Shown piece by piece: positions 25,263 to 33,726 of a DNA stretch of 64,000 bases. The DNA is taken from assembly GCA_963923035.1 (NCBI GenBank), contig CAWUKT010000006.1:1-64000 (forward strand), given 5' to 3'. Origin of the DNA: CAWUKT01 sp963923035. GTDB taxonomy: Bacteria > Bacteroidota > Bacteroidia > J057 > JADKCL01. Each line of letters opens with the position of its first letter. Within the stretch, counting starts at the first letter, position 1. Under the pieces are notes generated by a model. It saw only the letters and a program-made list of their open reading frames with translations, was not told the DNA's origin and searched no databases. The translations under genes and the position numbers were made by a program.

Positions 25263-26495
25263 TCAATTCAAGGCGGGAACCGCCTGGTATTCGGGGGTGA
25301 TCGAGACCGCTCGGCTGTCGGGCAATTCCGCGACGAAAGCATCGGTGGCTTCGTCTGAGGCCAGGAAGGCCCGCAATTCCGAGGCCCTGACCACGCCGGT
25401 GACGTACCGGTGTTTGGGGCTGCGGTAGCTTTCCTCGATCTCATCAAACCGCAGGGCGCCGATGGTGGCCGGGTCATTGTAGCGGACATAGACCCGGATC
25501 CGGAAATCCGTCAGCGACAGCTCCTGGGCGTTGTATTTGCGGTATTCGTATTGGTAGTCATATCCCAGGGCGGACAGGTCCGACAAGACGGCCGATCCTG
25601 TGGGCAAGCTGCCCGCGCCTTTGCCCCGGAAGAATTGGACGTCCGAGAAAGCGCCTTCGAGCAGGACTCCATTGTATTCATTCTCAACTGCGTACAATGG
25701 ATCATCCGTGGCAACAAAGCGGGGGAGGACAGAGGCAAAAAAGCGATCGCCATTCCGCCTTGCTTGACCCACCAACTTCAATTTCCACCCCTTTTCCTTC
25801 GCAAATTCCACTTCGGCCCGTCCCACCTGCCGGATTCCCTGGCGGAGAATGTCGACCGGCTCAATCCGCTGGCCAAAGGCATGGGCCGTCAAAAGAGAGA
25901 GTTTATAGGCCGCATCGTGACCGTCGATGTCAAGGGTAGGATCGCTTTCGGCGAAACCGTTGGCCTGGGCCTGCCGCAACGCCGATTGGAAATCGCGGTT
26001 TTGTTGGAAGATCTGGGAGAGAATATAGTTCGAGGAGCCATTGAAAATGCCTTCCACGCCTTGCAATAGGTCATTGTCATAATACTCCTCTAGGTTCCGA
26101 ATGATCGGAATCGAGGCACAGACGGCTCCTTCGTATAGGAAGGGCGCACCGGTTTCGCGCTGTAATTCCAGCAACTCTTCGAAGTGCTCAGCGAGTAACT
26201 TCTTATTGGCCGAGACGACCGCTTTGCCGGCCCGCAATGCGCGGGTCACGATGTGATAGGCGGCCTCCGCATCGTCAATCAATTCCAACACCACGTCGAT
26301 CTCGGGATTGTCCAGGATATCCTCAGGACAATCGGTGAACAAATTGGCCGGGAGAGTTCGGGGTTTTTCCAGGTGTTTGACGCAGATCGAGACAATGGTC
26401 GCGGGGACGCTGCCGCTCCGGGTAAGTGTTTCAAACAGGCCTTGCCCCACGCAGCCAAAGCCAAACAAGCCAATATTCAAATGTTTCCTTGCCAT
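25263..26495 (-). CDS. hom: Homoserine dehydrogenase
   Basis: A 410-aa monofunctional homoserine dehydrogenase that reduces aspartate semialdehyde to homoserine. NAD(P)-binding motif GLFGFGCVGQGLFETLTRSG is at the N-terminus. The catalytic domain shows AGKAVVSANKKLLAEHFEEL, FLYEGAVCASIPIIRNLEEY, the substrate loop GIFNGSSNYILSQI, and DPTLDIDGHDAAYKLSLLTA. A short C-terminal region (FRIRVYVRYNDPATIGALRF) may be a worn ACT domain. It lies 22 nt downstream of the PLP enzyme and behind the SAM riboswitch, which places it in methionine supply rather than threonine supply. Confidence 0.95.
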   Translation of the reverse strand: MARKHLNIGLFGFGCVGQGLFETLTRSGSVPATIVSICVKHLEKPRTLPANLFTDCPEDILDNPEIDVVLELIDDAEAAYHIVTRALRAGKAVVSANKKLLAEHFEELLELQRETGAPFLYEGAVCASIPIIRNLEEYYDNDLLQGVEGIFNGSSNYILSQIFQQNRDFQSALRQAQANGFAESDPTLDIDGHDAAYKLSLLTAHAFGQRIEPVDILRQGIRQVGRAEVEFAKEKGWKLKLVGQARRNGDRFFASVLPRFVATDDPLYAVENEYNGVLLEGAFSDVQFFRGKGAGSLPTGSAVLSDLSALGYDYQYEYRKYNAQELSLTDFRIRVYVRYNDPATIGALRFDEIEESYRSPKHRYVTGVVRASELRAFLASDEATDAFVAELPDSRAVSITPEYQAVPALN

Positions 26496-26517
26496 TGGGA
26501 TTTGTTTTTGAGGTTGG

Positions 26518-27675
26518 TCAAACGGTTTTCAATTCGAGGGAAGAGAGTGTGTGGCCCACATCGGCAATGAGGTCCGAGTGGTGTTCCACCCCACAACTCA
26601 GCCGGATCAAGGAGTCCTTGACTCCGCTGGCCCGCCGCTTTTCCGCCGGAACGGAAGCATGGGTCATCGTTGCGGGATGACACAGCAGGCTTTTGACGCC
26701 CCCCAGGCTTTCGGCGAGCTTGAAGACCTTGGTACGGGTCACAAATCGCTTCGCCGCTTCGGCCGTGTCTTCTTTCAGCGTGAAGGAAAGTACGCCCCCA
26801 AAGAGCCGTTGCTGGCGAACCGCAATCGCATGGTTGGGATGACTTTCCAGGCCGGGGTAGAAGACCTTGTCGACTTCGTCGCAGCCTTCCAGGAACCGGG
26901 CGACGCGAAAGGCATTCTGGCTTTGGCGCTCGATTCGGAGGGACAGGGTTTCGAGCCCCCGGATGCACAGCCAGCTGTCAAATGGGCCGAGCACAGCGCC
27001 CGAGGAGTTCTGGATATACTTGATCTTATCGCCGAGTTCTTCGGTGGCGGTGACCACCAGTCCGGCGATGACGTCCGAGTGCCCGGCGATGTACTTGGTG
27101 GCACTGTGGATGACGATGTCAGCCCCCAATTCAATGGGCCGTTGCAAGGCAGGGGAGCAGAAGGTATTGTCGACCACCAGCAGGATGCCATTGGCGTGGG
27201 CGATCTCGGCGATTCGCTGGATGTCGGAAATTTTCAGGGTGGGGTTGGTGGGCGTTTCCAGCCAGATCAGCTTGGTTTTGGGCGTGATGTTGAGCGCGAT
27301 ATTGCGCTCTTTGGTGGTGTCCACGTAGCGGACATTGATACCGAGCCGGGAGAAAATGCCGGAAAATATGCGGTAGGTGCCTCCGTAGATGTCGTCCACG
27401 GCCAGGACTTCGTCGCCGGAGCTGAGCAGTTTGATTACGGAGTCGATGGCCGCGAGGCCCGAGGCAAAGGCGAAGCCGCGTTGGCCGCCCTCCAGATGGG
27501 CGATGAGGTTTTCAAGGGCCGCCCGGGTGGGGTTGTTGGAGCGGGAATAATCATAGCCGAGGTTGACGCCGGGTGCTTCCTGCACGAAGGTCGAGGTTTG
27601 GTAAATCGGAACGGAGATGGCGCCGGTTTGGGGATCGACGGGAACACTGTGGATGAGCTTAGTTTCGAATTTCAT
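26518..27675 (-). CDS. metB: Cystathionine gamma-synthase/lyase-family PLP enzyme
   Basis: A 385-aa Cys/Met-metabolism PLP enzyme. The start at MKFETKLIHS (27675) was chosen; the upstream extension has no family match. Diagnostic stretches are PIYQTSTFVQEAPGVNLGYD, YSRSNNPTRAALENLIAHLE, FASGLAAIDSVIKLLSSGDE, VDNTFCSPALQRP and the PLP-lysine motif VIHSATKYIAGHSDVIAG, then GPFDSWLCIRGLETLSLR and the C-terminal SLGGVKSLLCHPATMTHASV. Together with the SAM riboswitch and hom, the most likely reaction is cystathionine (or direct homocysteine) formation from an activated homoserine. Gamma-lyase activity cannot be excluded from sequence. Confidence 0.9.
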   Translation of the reverse strand: MKFETKLIHSVPVDPQTGAISVPIYQTSTFVQEAPGVNLGYDYSRSNNPTRAALENLIAHLEGGQRGFAFASGLAAIDSVIKLLSSGDEVLAVDDIYGGTYRIFSGIFSRLGINVRYVDTTKERNIALNITPKTKLIWLETPTNPTLKISDIQRIAEIAHANGILLVVDNTFCSPALQRPIELGADIVIHSATKYIAGHSDVIAGLVVTATEELGDKIKYIQNSSGAVLGPFDSWLCIRGLETLSLRIERQSQNAFRVARFLEGCDEVDKVFYPGLESHPNHAIAVRQQRLFGGVLSFTLKEDTAEAAKRFVTRTKVFKLAESLGGVKSLLCHPATMTHASVPAEKRRASGVKDSLIRLSCGVEHHSDLIADVGHTLSSLELKTV

Positions 27676-27882
27676 GACTTTGAACGTGTAGTTGTGAAAA
27701 AATTGGACAAATGATATCCGGGTCCCGAACGGGGACCAGATAAACCGGCTATGTGCAGCTGCACGATTTGATGACCGCGGGGCGGGCATCAGATCAAGAA
27801 GGTTGCGATGGGTGAAAAACTACAAAATCTCTACCGGTGGTCGGAAGAGATTCGTCAAAGTGAGGAGTTCGTCACTCGCTAA

Positions 27883-28001
27883 CGTATCTTTCTCCGAGTA
27901 CCATATAGGTTCAGAGTGGGAGTTGGCACCAAATCCTCTTGTTCAGGATCGGTTGCCAAGGTTTCATAGGGCCCATTCCCTCCACCTTTCTTGATAGGAT
28001 A
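27883..28001 (-). ncRNA. SAM-I riboswitch (S box) in the metB-hom leader
   Basis: Read on the minus strand, the leader contains the S-box core in order: CTATCAAGAAAGGTGGAGGG, then GGGCCCTATGAAACC, TTGGCAACC, later TTGGTGCCAACTCCCACTC, and a closing GAGAAAGATA. These match the conserved kink-turn, the ATGAAACC and GGCAACC junctions and the GGTGCCAA...TCC part of SAM-I aptamers. It should turn expression down when S-adenosylmethionine is high. The aptamer lies about 210 nt before the metB start. The expression platform is not clear; a GAGTGA/TCACTT stem follows near 27,850-27,880. Confidence 0.93.
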
Positions 28002-28021
28002 GCCGTGTGAAAGAACTGAAG

Positions 28022-28053
28022 CAAACTTAGAGCAGGCCCGTGAATTTTCCAAA
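28022..28053 (-). promoter_or_regulatory. Promoter of the SAM-riboswitch/metB-hom transcript
   Basis: On the minus strand TTTG (28053-28050) and TAAGTTTG (28029-28022) are separated by 20 nt, the ideal Bacteroidota promoter. The start would fall about 15 nt before the riboswitch P1 stem. Confidence 0.9.
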
Positions 28054-28147
28054 TAAAATTTTATAAAAATGAATTATTTAGATTTTTATGTGGAAATATT
28101 TGTCTCGAGATTGATTATGCAGAATAATAGTTGGCAAAAGCAAGAAG

Positions 28148-28181
28148 CCCCGGAATCTCGCTGGGTAGCTTCTTCCGGGGT
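28148..28181. repeat. Inverted repeat, terminator-like
   Basis: CCCCGGAA (28148-28155) and TTCCGGGG (28173-28180) form a perfect 8-bp stem; an overlapping AAGAAGC/GCTTCTT pair offers an alternative stem. No T-run follows directly. It lies between the SAM-riboswitch promoter and the end of the GH3 gene. The rest of 28054-28462 shows no gene. Confidence 0.45.
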
Positions 28182-28336
28182 TGGGTGTTGAATTAAAATA
28201 ATCGTCTAAGTGGAAACTTAGTTTCCTATGATGGGTAAATTAAACTGCTTGGTATTTAGAACGCACAACAATAGCTTCCCGCCTTCCAATCCGCTTCCAA
28301 TTACTTCGAGAGAGAGTATGCATGACAAAATTCTGT

Positions 28337-28373
28337 AAATTTTTTGAATCCCTCCCTCTTGATCAAAAAATTT
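28337..28373. terminator. Perfect 11-bp AT-rich inverted repeat downstream of the GH3 gene
   Basis: AAATTTTTTGA (28337-28347) pairs exactly with TCAAAAAATTT (28363-28373). It lies about 90 nt beyond the GH3/serine hydrolase stop, so a terminator role for that gene is possible. The A/T-only outer stem would also suit a protein-binding site. Confidence 0.45.
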
Positions 28374-28462
28374 ATATTTCCAACGCCCTCAATATGACAA
28401 TCTTCTCCAAAAAGTCCAACCTTTTAACAAAAAATTCCAACAGTTTCAGGAGCTGAAAGGGC

Positions 28463-31400
28463 TTATTTTGAAGCAGTTTCCCCTCCTTTGTCACCTGAAT
28501 TGCGCTTTTCGTACTTCAAGATGGCCTCGTAAGCCTTTTGCTGCATCAAGGGACGAATATTTTCCCGTTGGAGCTTCTTGTTGTTGGAGTCGGGGAAAGT
28601 ACGGTTGGAGAGGAAGACAAAAACGAGGTCATATTTGGGATCCACCCAAACACCAATTCCCGTGAAGCCAGTGTGGCCGTAGGTGAGTTCAGAGGCGTAG
28701 CGGGTGCAAGGAGTGCTGCGGTCCGGATTGGTATCGTGTTTGTCCCAACCCAGTCCTTTGCGGCTGCTTTTCAATTGGCGGGAGGTAAATTTCTTGACGA
28801 TCTCCTCGTCGAAATAGGTCATTTCTCCGTAGCGTCCTCCATTCTTCACCATCAGCATCGCCTTCGCTACGTCGTAGACATTCGAGAAGAGGCCCGCATG
28901 GCCGGAAACGCCCCCCAACATGGCCGCCGCCTGGTCGTGAACATAGCCTTCGACCTTCTTCTTGCGCCAGTAAGTATCGTTCTCTGTGGGCGGAAAAACC
29001 ACCGATTCCAGCTTGTCGTGGGGATTGTACGCGGTCCGGTTCATTCCCATCGGTGCATAAAAGACTGAATCGACATAGTTGTCCAGCGTGGTGCCGGTCA
29101 CAGCTTCAATGACGCGTTGCATGACCATCATGCTCAGGTCCGAGTAGCGCACCTTGCCGTCGTCCCGAATCTTGGAATTGACAATCTTGACCCAGATCGA
29201 ATCCTGGTAGTCGGTACACATCCACAGGTCGTCCACGATTTTCACACAGAAGGTATCGTTGCGGTTCTCGGCGTAGAGGTCCTTGCGGAGGGCGCCGGTG
29301 CTGTCGTAGGTATCCCGATAAAAGGGAATCCAGGACCGGAAACCAGCATTGTGCTGGAGGAGGTTTTTGACCCGGATATGGGTCAAATTTCGCCCGCGAA
29401 AATCGGCCAAATAGGCCGATACCTGCTCATTGAGGTCGATCTGACCTTCGGAAACGAGCTTCATGGTGGCCAGGGTCGTGGACATGATTTTCGTGACCGA
29501 AGCCAGGTCGTAGACGGTGTTGGCCGCATCGACTTGCTTCCCGGTTTTGCCGTATTCGGTCTTGCCGTAGCCCTGGGCATGGACAATCTGGTTGTGGCGC
29601 ATGACCAGCACCGACATGCCGGGCGTCGCGCCCATCTTGATCGCCGCTTGGGCGATGGAATCCAATCCCTGGCGGAGAATCTGCCCGTCCATGCCGGCGG
29701 CTTCCGGCAGGGTAAACTCAAAGCGGGGCAGGGGCATCCGTACAATGCTGGTGCCCTCGGGGAATTGCGCGGAGGCTGTCACGGGTAGGATGCCATCGAC
29801 ATGGATGGCGCCCATCAGGGCCTCAGCGGCGGCCACTTTGGCCGGTCCTTTATTTTCGTAGGCCACCAAAATCGCATCTTCGTGAGCCCCAAAATTTTTC
29901 AGCGAATAGGGACTGCCGAACAAGGTCACCACGAGGTCAAACTGGGCGGCGTCAGCAGTCCGGAGGAAGGCCTTGGTCGAGTTGGTGATGCCCCAATTCT
30001 TACTGGCGCGTTTGCTCATCTTGTCGATGCCGACAATGACCGTATTGTACGGCTGGAGCTTCTTGAGCAGTGCCTCCCGTTGGGTAGTCGTGGCGGCCGT
30101 GGACAGGGTAAAGCGGTCCATGGCCGTGTACTTTTCGAGGGTTTTGAAGAACGGAGTAGGATTGGGGCTGCCAATTTCCACAACGGCAATTTTACGGGCA
30201 TCCAGTTTGCGAAGCGGAACCAAATCACCCTCGTTTTTGACCAGGGTCATCGCCGCCTGGTAGCTTTTTTTCTTCAACACTTCTGCCTCCGGGGCGTTCA
30301 ACGTGGCCATATCCGGCGAAGGAAGCACTTTTTGACGGTGCAGCCCCGTCCATTCTTTCGTCACCAAAATCTTCAACACGCGGCGGTCCAGTTCTTTTTC
30401 CGAAACCACCCCGGCCTGAATCGCTTGTTTGATGAGCTTTTTGGCTTTGGGGACCATTTTCGAAAACAGCAGCACATCATTTCCCGCCTCAAATGCCTTC
30501 AAATCCGTTTCCCCGTCTTCCCAAAACTTCGTGACCCCCTGCATTCCCAGAGCATCGGTGAAAATCAAGCCTTTGAAACCCAATTCATCCTTCAACAAAT
30601 CTGTCACGATCTTCCTCGAAAGGGTAGAGGCCAAGTTTTCGGTCGTGTCGAGGGCGGGAATATAGAGGTGAGCCACCATAACCCCGGCGACCCCATTTTT
30701 AAAGAGGTAGCGGAAGGGATACAGTTCAACGGTATCGAGGCGGGCGCGGTCAAAACCAATGATGGGCAGGTCCTTATGGGAGTCGGTATCGGTATCGCCG
30801 TGGCCCGGAAAATGCTTGGCCGTCCCCACACAATTGCTGTATTCCATGCCTTTGTAGAAATACAGACCCTTTTGAGCGACGTTCTGGGGATTCTCTCCGA
30901 AGGAACGGTCGTTGATGACCGGATTGTTGGGGTTATTGTTGACGTCAACTACGGGTGCAAAGTTCACCTGAACGCCGACTTGACGGCACTGCCGACCGAT
31001 TTCCATGCCAATTTCGTGGATGATCTTGTTGTCGCGGATGGCACCAAGGGTCATGTTGCGGGGAAAGGAAATGGTACTGTCGAGGCGCATGCCCAATCCC
31101 CATTCGGAATCCTGGGCGATAAGGAGGGGCACATCGGCCGCTTTTTGGTAGCGGTTGGCGAGGTTGACTTGCCGGCCCGGACCGCCCTGCATGAAGATCA
31201 ATCCACCGATTTTTTCCTCTTTCACCAACTTCTCAATGGCCGCCACGTGCTTCGCGTCCTTGTTCGAATACGCCGCCACCATGAACAACTGACCGATCTT
31301 TTCATCCAGGGAAAGGGTATCCAGCACCGATTTGGCCCATTTTCCGTACTTCTGCTCCACCGAATCCGGCGGTGCAAGATGGTCCACGAGCGGCGCCCGC

Positions 31401-31495
31401 TCAGAATCGTTGTCTCCAAAAGTCGTTGCGATAACAGGGATAATCCCCAACACCACCAAAACCAGTACAATCAGTGCTTTTTTGCTCATTTCCAC
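28463..31495 (-). CDS. Glycoside hydrolase family 3 fused to a serine beta-lactamase-type hydrolase
   Basis: A 1,010-aa exported two-enzyme fusion with an N-terminal signal/anchor (ALIVLVLVVLGIIPVIATT). Residues about 50-380 are a NagZ-type GH3 domain: IGGLIFMQGGPGRQVNLANR, the catalytic histidine loop VGTAKHFPGHGDTDTDSHKD and the nucleophile strand FKGLIFTDALGMQG. A GH3 C-terminal-like domain follows. Residues about 610-1000 are a class C beta-lactamase/D-alanyl-peptidase fold with YDLASVTKIMSTT (SxxK), the YxN-like RYSDLSMMVM and GHTGFTGIG in the KTG position. Such fusions are typical of Bacteroidota and are thought to act on N-acetylglucosamine-containing wall fragments. The second active site changes YxN to YSD. 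Confidence 0.92.
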   Translation of the reverse strand: MEMSKKALIVLVLVVLGIIPVIATTFGDNDSERAPLVDHLAPPDSVEQKYGKWAKSVLDTLSLDEKIGQLFMVAAYSNKDAKHVAAIEKLVKEEKIGGLIFMQGGPGRQVNLANRYQKAADVPLLIAQDSEWGLGMRLDSTISFPRNMTLGAIRDNKIIHEIGMEIGRQCRQVGVQVNFAPVVDVNNNPNNPVINDRSFGENPQNVAQKGLYFYKGMEYSNCVGTAKHFPGHGDTDTDSHKDLPIIGFDRARLDTVELYPFRYLFKNGVAGVMVAHLYIPALDTTENLASTLSRKIVTDLLKDELGFKGLIFTDALGMQGVTKFWEDGETDLKAFEAGNDVLLFSKMVPKAKKLIKQAIQAGVVSEKELDRRVLKILVTKEWTGLHRQKVLPSPDMATLNAPEAEVLKKKSYQAAMTLVKNEGDLVPLRKLDARKIAVVEIGSPNPTPFFKTLEKYTAMDRFTLSTAATTTQREALLKKLQPYNTVIVGIDKMSKRASKNWGITNSTKAFLRTADAAQFDLVVTLFGSPYSLKNFGAHEDAILVAYENKGPAKVAAAEALMGAIHVDGILPVTASAQFPEGTSIVRMPLPRFEFTLPEAAGMDGQILRQGLDSIAQAAIKMGATPGMSVLVMRHNQIVHAQGYGKTEYGKTGKQVDAANTVYDLASVTKIMSTTLATMKLVSEGQIDLNEQVSAYLADFRGRNLTHIRVKNLLQHNAGFRSWIPFYRDTYDSTGALRKDLYAENRNDTFCVKIVDDLWMCTDYQDSIWVKIVNSKIRDDGKVRYSDLSMMVMQRVIEAVTGTTLDNYVDSVFYAPMGMNRTAYNPHDKLESVVFPPTENDTYWRKKKVEGYVHDQAAAMLGGVSGHAGLFSNVYDVAKAMLMVKNGGRYGEMTYFDEEIVKKFTSRQLKSSRKGLGWDKHDTNPDRSTPCTRYASELTYGHTGFTGIGVWVDPKYDLVFVFLSNRTFPDSNNKKLQRENIRPLMQQKAYEAILKYEKRNSGDKGGETASK

Positions 31496-31721
31496 GCAGT
31501 TTACGTCCCAAAACTATTGATTTCCCTTGCAAAGGTGTACGGGCTTTGCACATTCGATGTTTAGGAATGTGGACGGGTTTTGTAAAATTTTCATGATCTG
31601 ATTTTAAATGACAAGTGAACTCCTCATATGAAATGGAAATTTATTTCCACAATCGATTGGATAAGTCAGGGTGCAGGGAAATGAAAAAAGTACGACCTTA
31701 GCTGAAATTTGCCGGAATCAA

Positions 31722-32138
31722 ATGCAGTATTGGTTGGTCAAATCAGAACCGGGAGCTTATGGCTGGGACGACCTGGTCAAGGAGGGGGAGGCGACGTGGG
31801 ATGGCGTTCGGAATTACCAGGCCCGCAACTTCCTGAAGGAGATGGGGGTAGGGGAACGGGTTCTGTTTTACCATTCGGGGAAGCACCGGAAAATCGTAGG
31901 GGTGGCGAAGGTAACGCAAGGCGCCTATCCGGACCCGACCACCGACGATCCGCGGTGGGTAGCCGTCAGCATGGTCGCTGAGCAAGCATTTGACAACCCC
32001 ATTTCCCTCGCCACCATCAAAGCCGATCCCCAATTGGAAGGCATTTTACTCGTCAAACAATCCCGCCTTTCCGTGATGCCCATTGATCCGGCCCATTTCA
32101 ACCACCTCATCGAATTGTCCCGGGAGGAAACGCCATGA
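31722..32138 (+). CDS. EVE domain protein
   Basis: A 138-aa protein that is almost entirely an EVE/thymocyte-Thy28-like domain: MQYWLVKSEPGAYGWDDLVK, then WDGVRNYQARNFLKEMGVGE, RVLFYHSGKHRKIVGVAKVT, and WVAVSMVAEQAF. EVE domains are PUA-like and bind modified bases in DNA or RNA. The ATG at 31722 starts exactly at the domain; an upstream GTG is not needed. It overlaps pyrR by 4 nt and shares an operon with pyrB, an unexpected partnership. Confidence 0.92.
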   Translation: MQYWLVKSEPGAYGWDDLVKEGEATWDGVRNYQARNFLKEMGVGERVLFYHSGKHRKIVGVAKVTQGAYPDPTTDDPRWVAVSMVAEQAFDNPISLATIKADPQLEGILLVKQSRLSVMPIDPAHFNHLIELSREETP

Positions 32139-32683
32139 CCGAAAAGCCCGCGCTTTACCTGCTGCAAGACGGCAAGCTGGAAGTGACCCTCCGGCGCATC
32201 TGCCACCAGCTCATCGAAAACCATCCTGACTTCACGGATACCGTGATCATCGCGATCCAGCCCCGAGGGGTCTACCTGGGCCAACGGATGCACGGCCTGC
32301 TCCAGGAGCTCTACCCCGAATACGACATTCCCTACGGCGAACTCGATGTGACCTTCCAGCGCGACGACATCGGCCGGGGCCGTAATCCGATGCTCCCCAA
32401 CCAGACCAAGATCGACTTCCTCATCGAAGACAAGCAGGTCATTTTGGTGGACGATGTCCTGTACACCGGGCGAACGGTTCGGGCCGCTTTGGACGCCATG
32501 TTGGCGTTTGGGAGGCCGCAGTCGGTAGAATTGTTGGTGTTGGTGGATCGAAAAAGAAAACGCGAACTGCCCATTGAGGCGGTATACAAAGGCATAGAAG
32601 TCGATACGTTGGACTCGGAAAAGGTCATCGTGCGGCTTCGTGAAGGAGGAGGAGAGGACTCAATCAGAATTGAATCACGCTGA
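32135..32683 (+). CDS. pyrR: Bifunctional pyrimidine regulator/uracil phosphoribosyltransferase PyrR-like
   Basis: A 182-aa type I phosphoribosyltransferase. The PRPP-binding loop is VILVDDVLYTGRTVRAALDA, with the flexible hood around GELDVTFQRDDIGRGRN and the first loop AIQPRGVYLGQRM. This matches PyrR, which in Gram-positives binds pyr mRNA and has weak uracil phosphoribosyltransferase activity. Its stop overlaps the pyrB start (TGATG at 32681), so the two are co-translated. Whether it attenuates transcription here is not known; I see no PyrR-type leader in front of the operon. Confidence 0.92.
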   Translation: MTEKPALYLLQDGKLEVTLRRICHQLIENHPDFTDTVIIAIQPRGVYLGQRMHGLLQELYPEYDIPYGELDVTFQRDDIGRGRNPMLPNQTKIDFLIEDKQVILVDDVLYTGRTVRAALDAMLAFGRPQSVELLVLVDRKRKRELPIEAVYKGIEVDTLDSEKVIVRLREGGGEDSIRIESR

Positions 32684-33606
32684 TGCTCAGTACGAAGCAC
32701 TTACTTGGAATCAAGTACATCACGGCCGGGGATATCCATGCGATCTTCCAAACGGCCGACCAGTTCAAGGAAATTCTGCAACGGCCCATCAAAAAGGTGC
32801 CCTCGCTGCGGGACATTACGGTGGCGAACTTGTTTTTTGAGAATTCCACCCGGACCCGCATCTCCTTTGAATTGGCGGAGAAGCGGTTGTCGGCCGATAC
32901 CGTGAACTTTTCTGCCGCGGCGTCGAGTGTGAAGAAAGGGGAGACCCTGCTGGACACCGTGAACAATATTCTGGCCATGAAGGTGGACATGGTGGTCATG
33001 CGCCATCCCCATCCCGGCGCGCCGGTTTTCCTCAGCCAACACATTCCCGCCTGCATCATCAATGCGGGCGATGGTGCCCACGAACATCCCACCCAGGCCC
33101 TGCTGGACTGCTTTTCCATCCGCGAAAACGTCAACGAGTTCAAAGGCCTCAACGTCGCCATTGTGGGGGACATCCTCCACAGCCGGGTCGCCCTCAGCAA
33201 TATCTTCGCCCTGCAAAAGCTCGGCGCCAATGTTCGCGTCTGTGGCCCGCCCACGCTGATTCCCCGTCACCTGCCTGACCTAGGCGTCCAGGTTTCCTAC
33301 GACCTCCGCGCCACCCTCGAATGGGCCGATGTCGCCAACATGCTCCGCATCCAATTGGAGCGGCAGGACATCCGCTATTTCCCTTCCCTGCGCGAGTATT
33401 CCATGCTCTACGGCCTTGATGCTGAGTTGCTGAGCCAATTGGATCCGAATTTGGTCATCATGCACCCCGGTCCGATCAACCGCGGGGTGGAAATCACCAG
33501 CGAAGTCGCCGATGCCGACCAATCGATCATCCTGGACCAGGTGGAAAATGGCGTGGCCGTGCGCATGGCGGTGCTTTACCTCCTGAGTGGGCGGAGCCAG
33601 AACTAA
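32683..33606 (+). CDS. pyrB: Aspartate carbamoyltransferase catalytic subunit
   Basis: This 307-aa enzyme joins carbamoyl phosphate and aspartate in pyrimidine synthesis. Signatures are FFENSTRTRISFELAEKRLS for carbamoyl-phosphate binding, HPGAPVFLSQ and INAGDGAHEHPTQALLDCFS in the middle, GLNVAIVGDILHSRVALSNI in the aspartate domain, and the C-terminal LVIMHPGPINRGVEI. No pyrI regulatory subunit follows. It overlaps pyrR by one base and ends the operon. Confidence 0.96.
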   Translation: MLSTKHLLGIKYITAGDIHAIFQTADQFKEILQRPIKKVPSLRDITVANLFFENSTRTRISFELAEKRLSADTVNFSAAASSVKKGETLLDTVNNILAMKVDMVVMRHPHPGAPVFLSQHIPACIINAGDGAHEHPTQALLDCFSIRENVNEFKGLNVAIVGDILHSRVALSNIFALQKLGANVRVCGPPTLIPRHLPDLGVQVSYDLRATLEWADVANMLRIQLERQDIRYFPSLREYSMLYGLDAELLSQLDPNLVIMHPGPINRGVEITSEVADADQSIILDQVENGVAVRMAVLYLLSGRSQN

Positions 33607-33632
33607 GCATTTTTCTTCCCCTATCTCTCCCA

Positions 33633-33657
33633 ATTTCCCTTTAATTTTCAGGGAAAT
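33633..33657 (+). terminator. Inverted repeat after pyrB
   Basis: ATTTCCCT (33633-33640) and AGGGAAAT (33650-33657) pair perfectly about 27 nt after the pyrB stop. The T-tract is interrupted, so confidence is moderate. Confidence 0.55.
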
Positions 33658-33726
33658 AGAATTGATTTTCCTGCCAACATTTTTTCTTCATTCACGTATA
33701 AAATTGACTGAACCGTACGCTTGCCC

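Noticed and set aside
27803..27994. 63-codon plus-strand frame in the metB leader
   Set aside because: It lies opposite the SAM-I riboswitch, whose conserved segments explain the sequence.
29801..31564. 587-codon open frame on the plus strand opposite the GH3 fusion gene
   Set aside because: It is antisense to a gene with clear domain motifs; the open frame is a by-product of codon bias in GC-rich DNA and its translation shows no motif.
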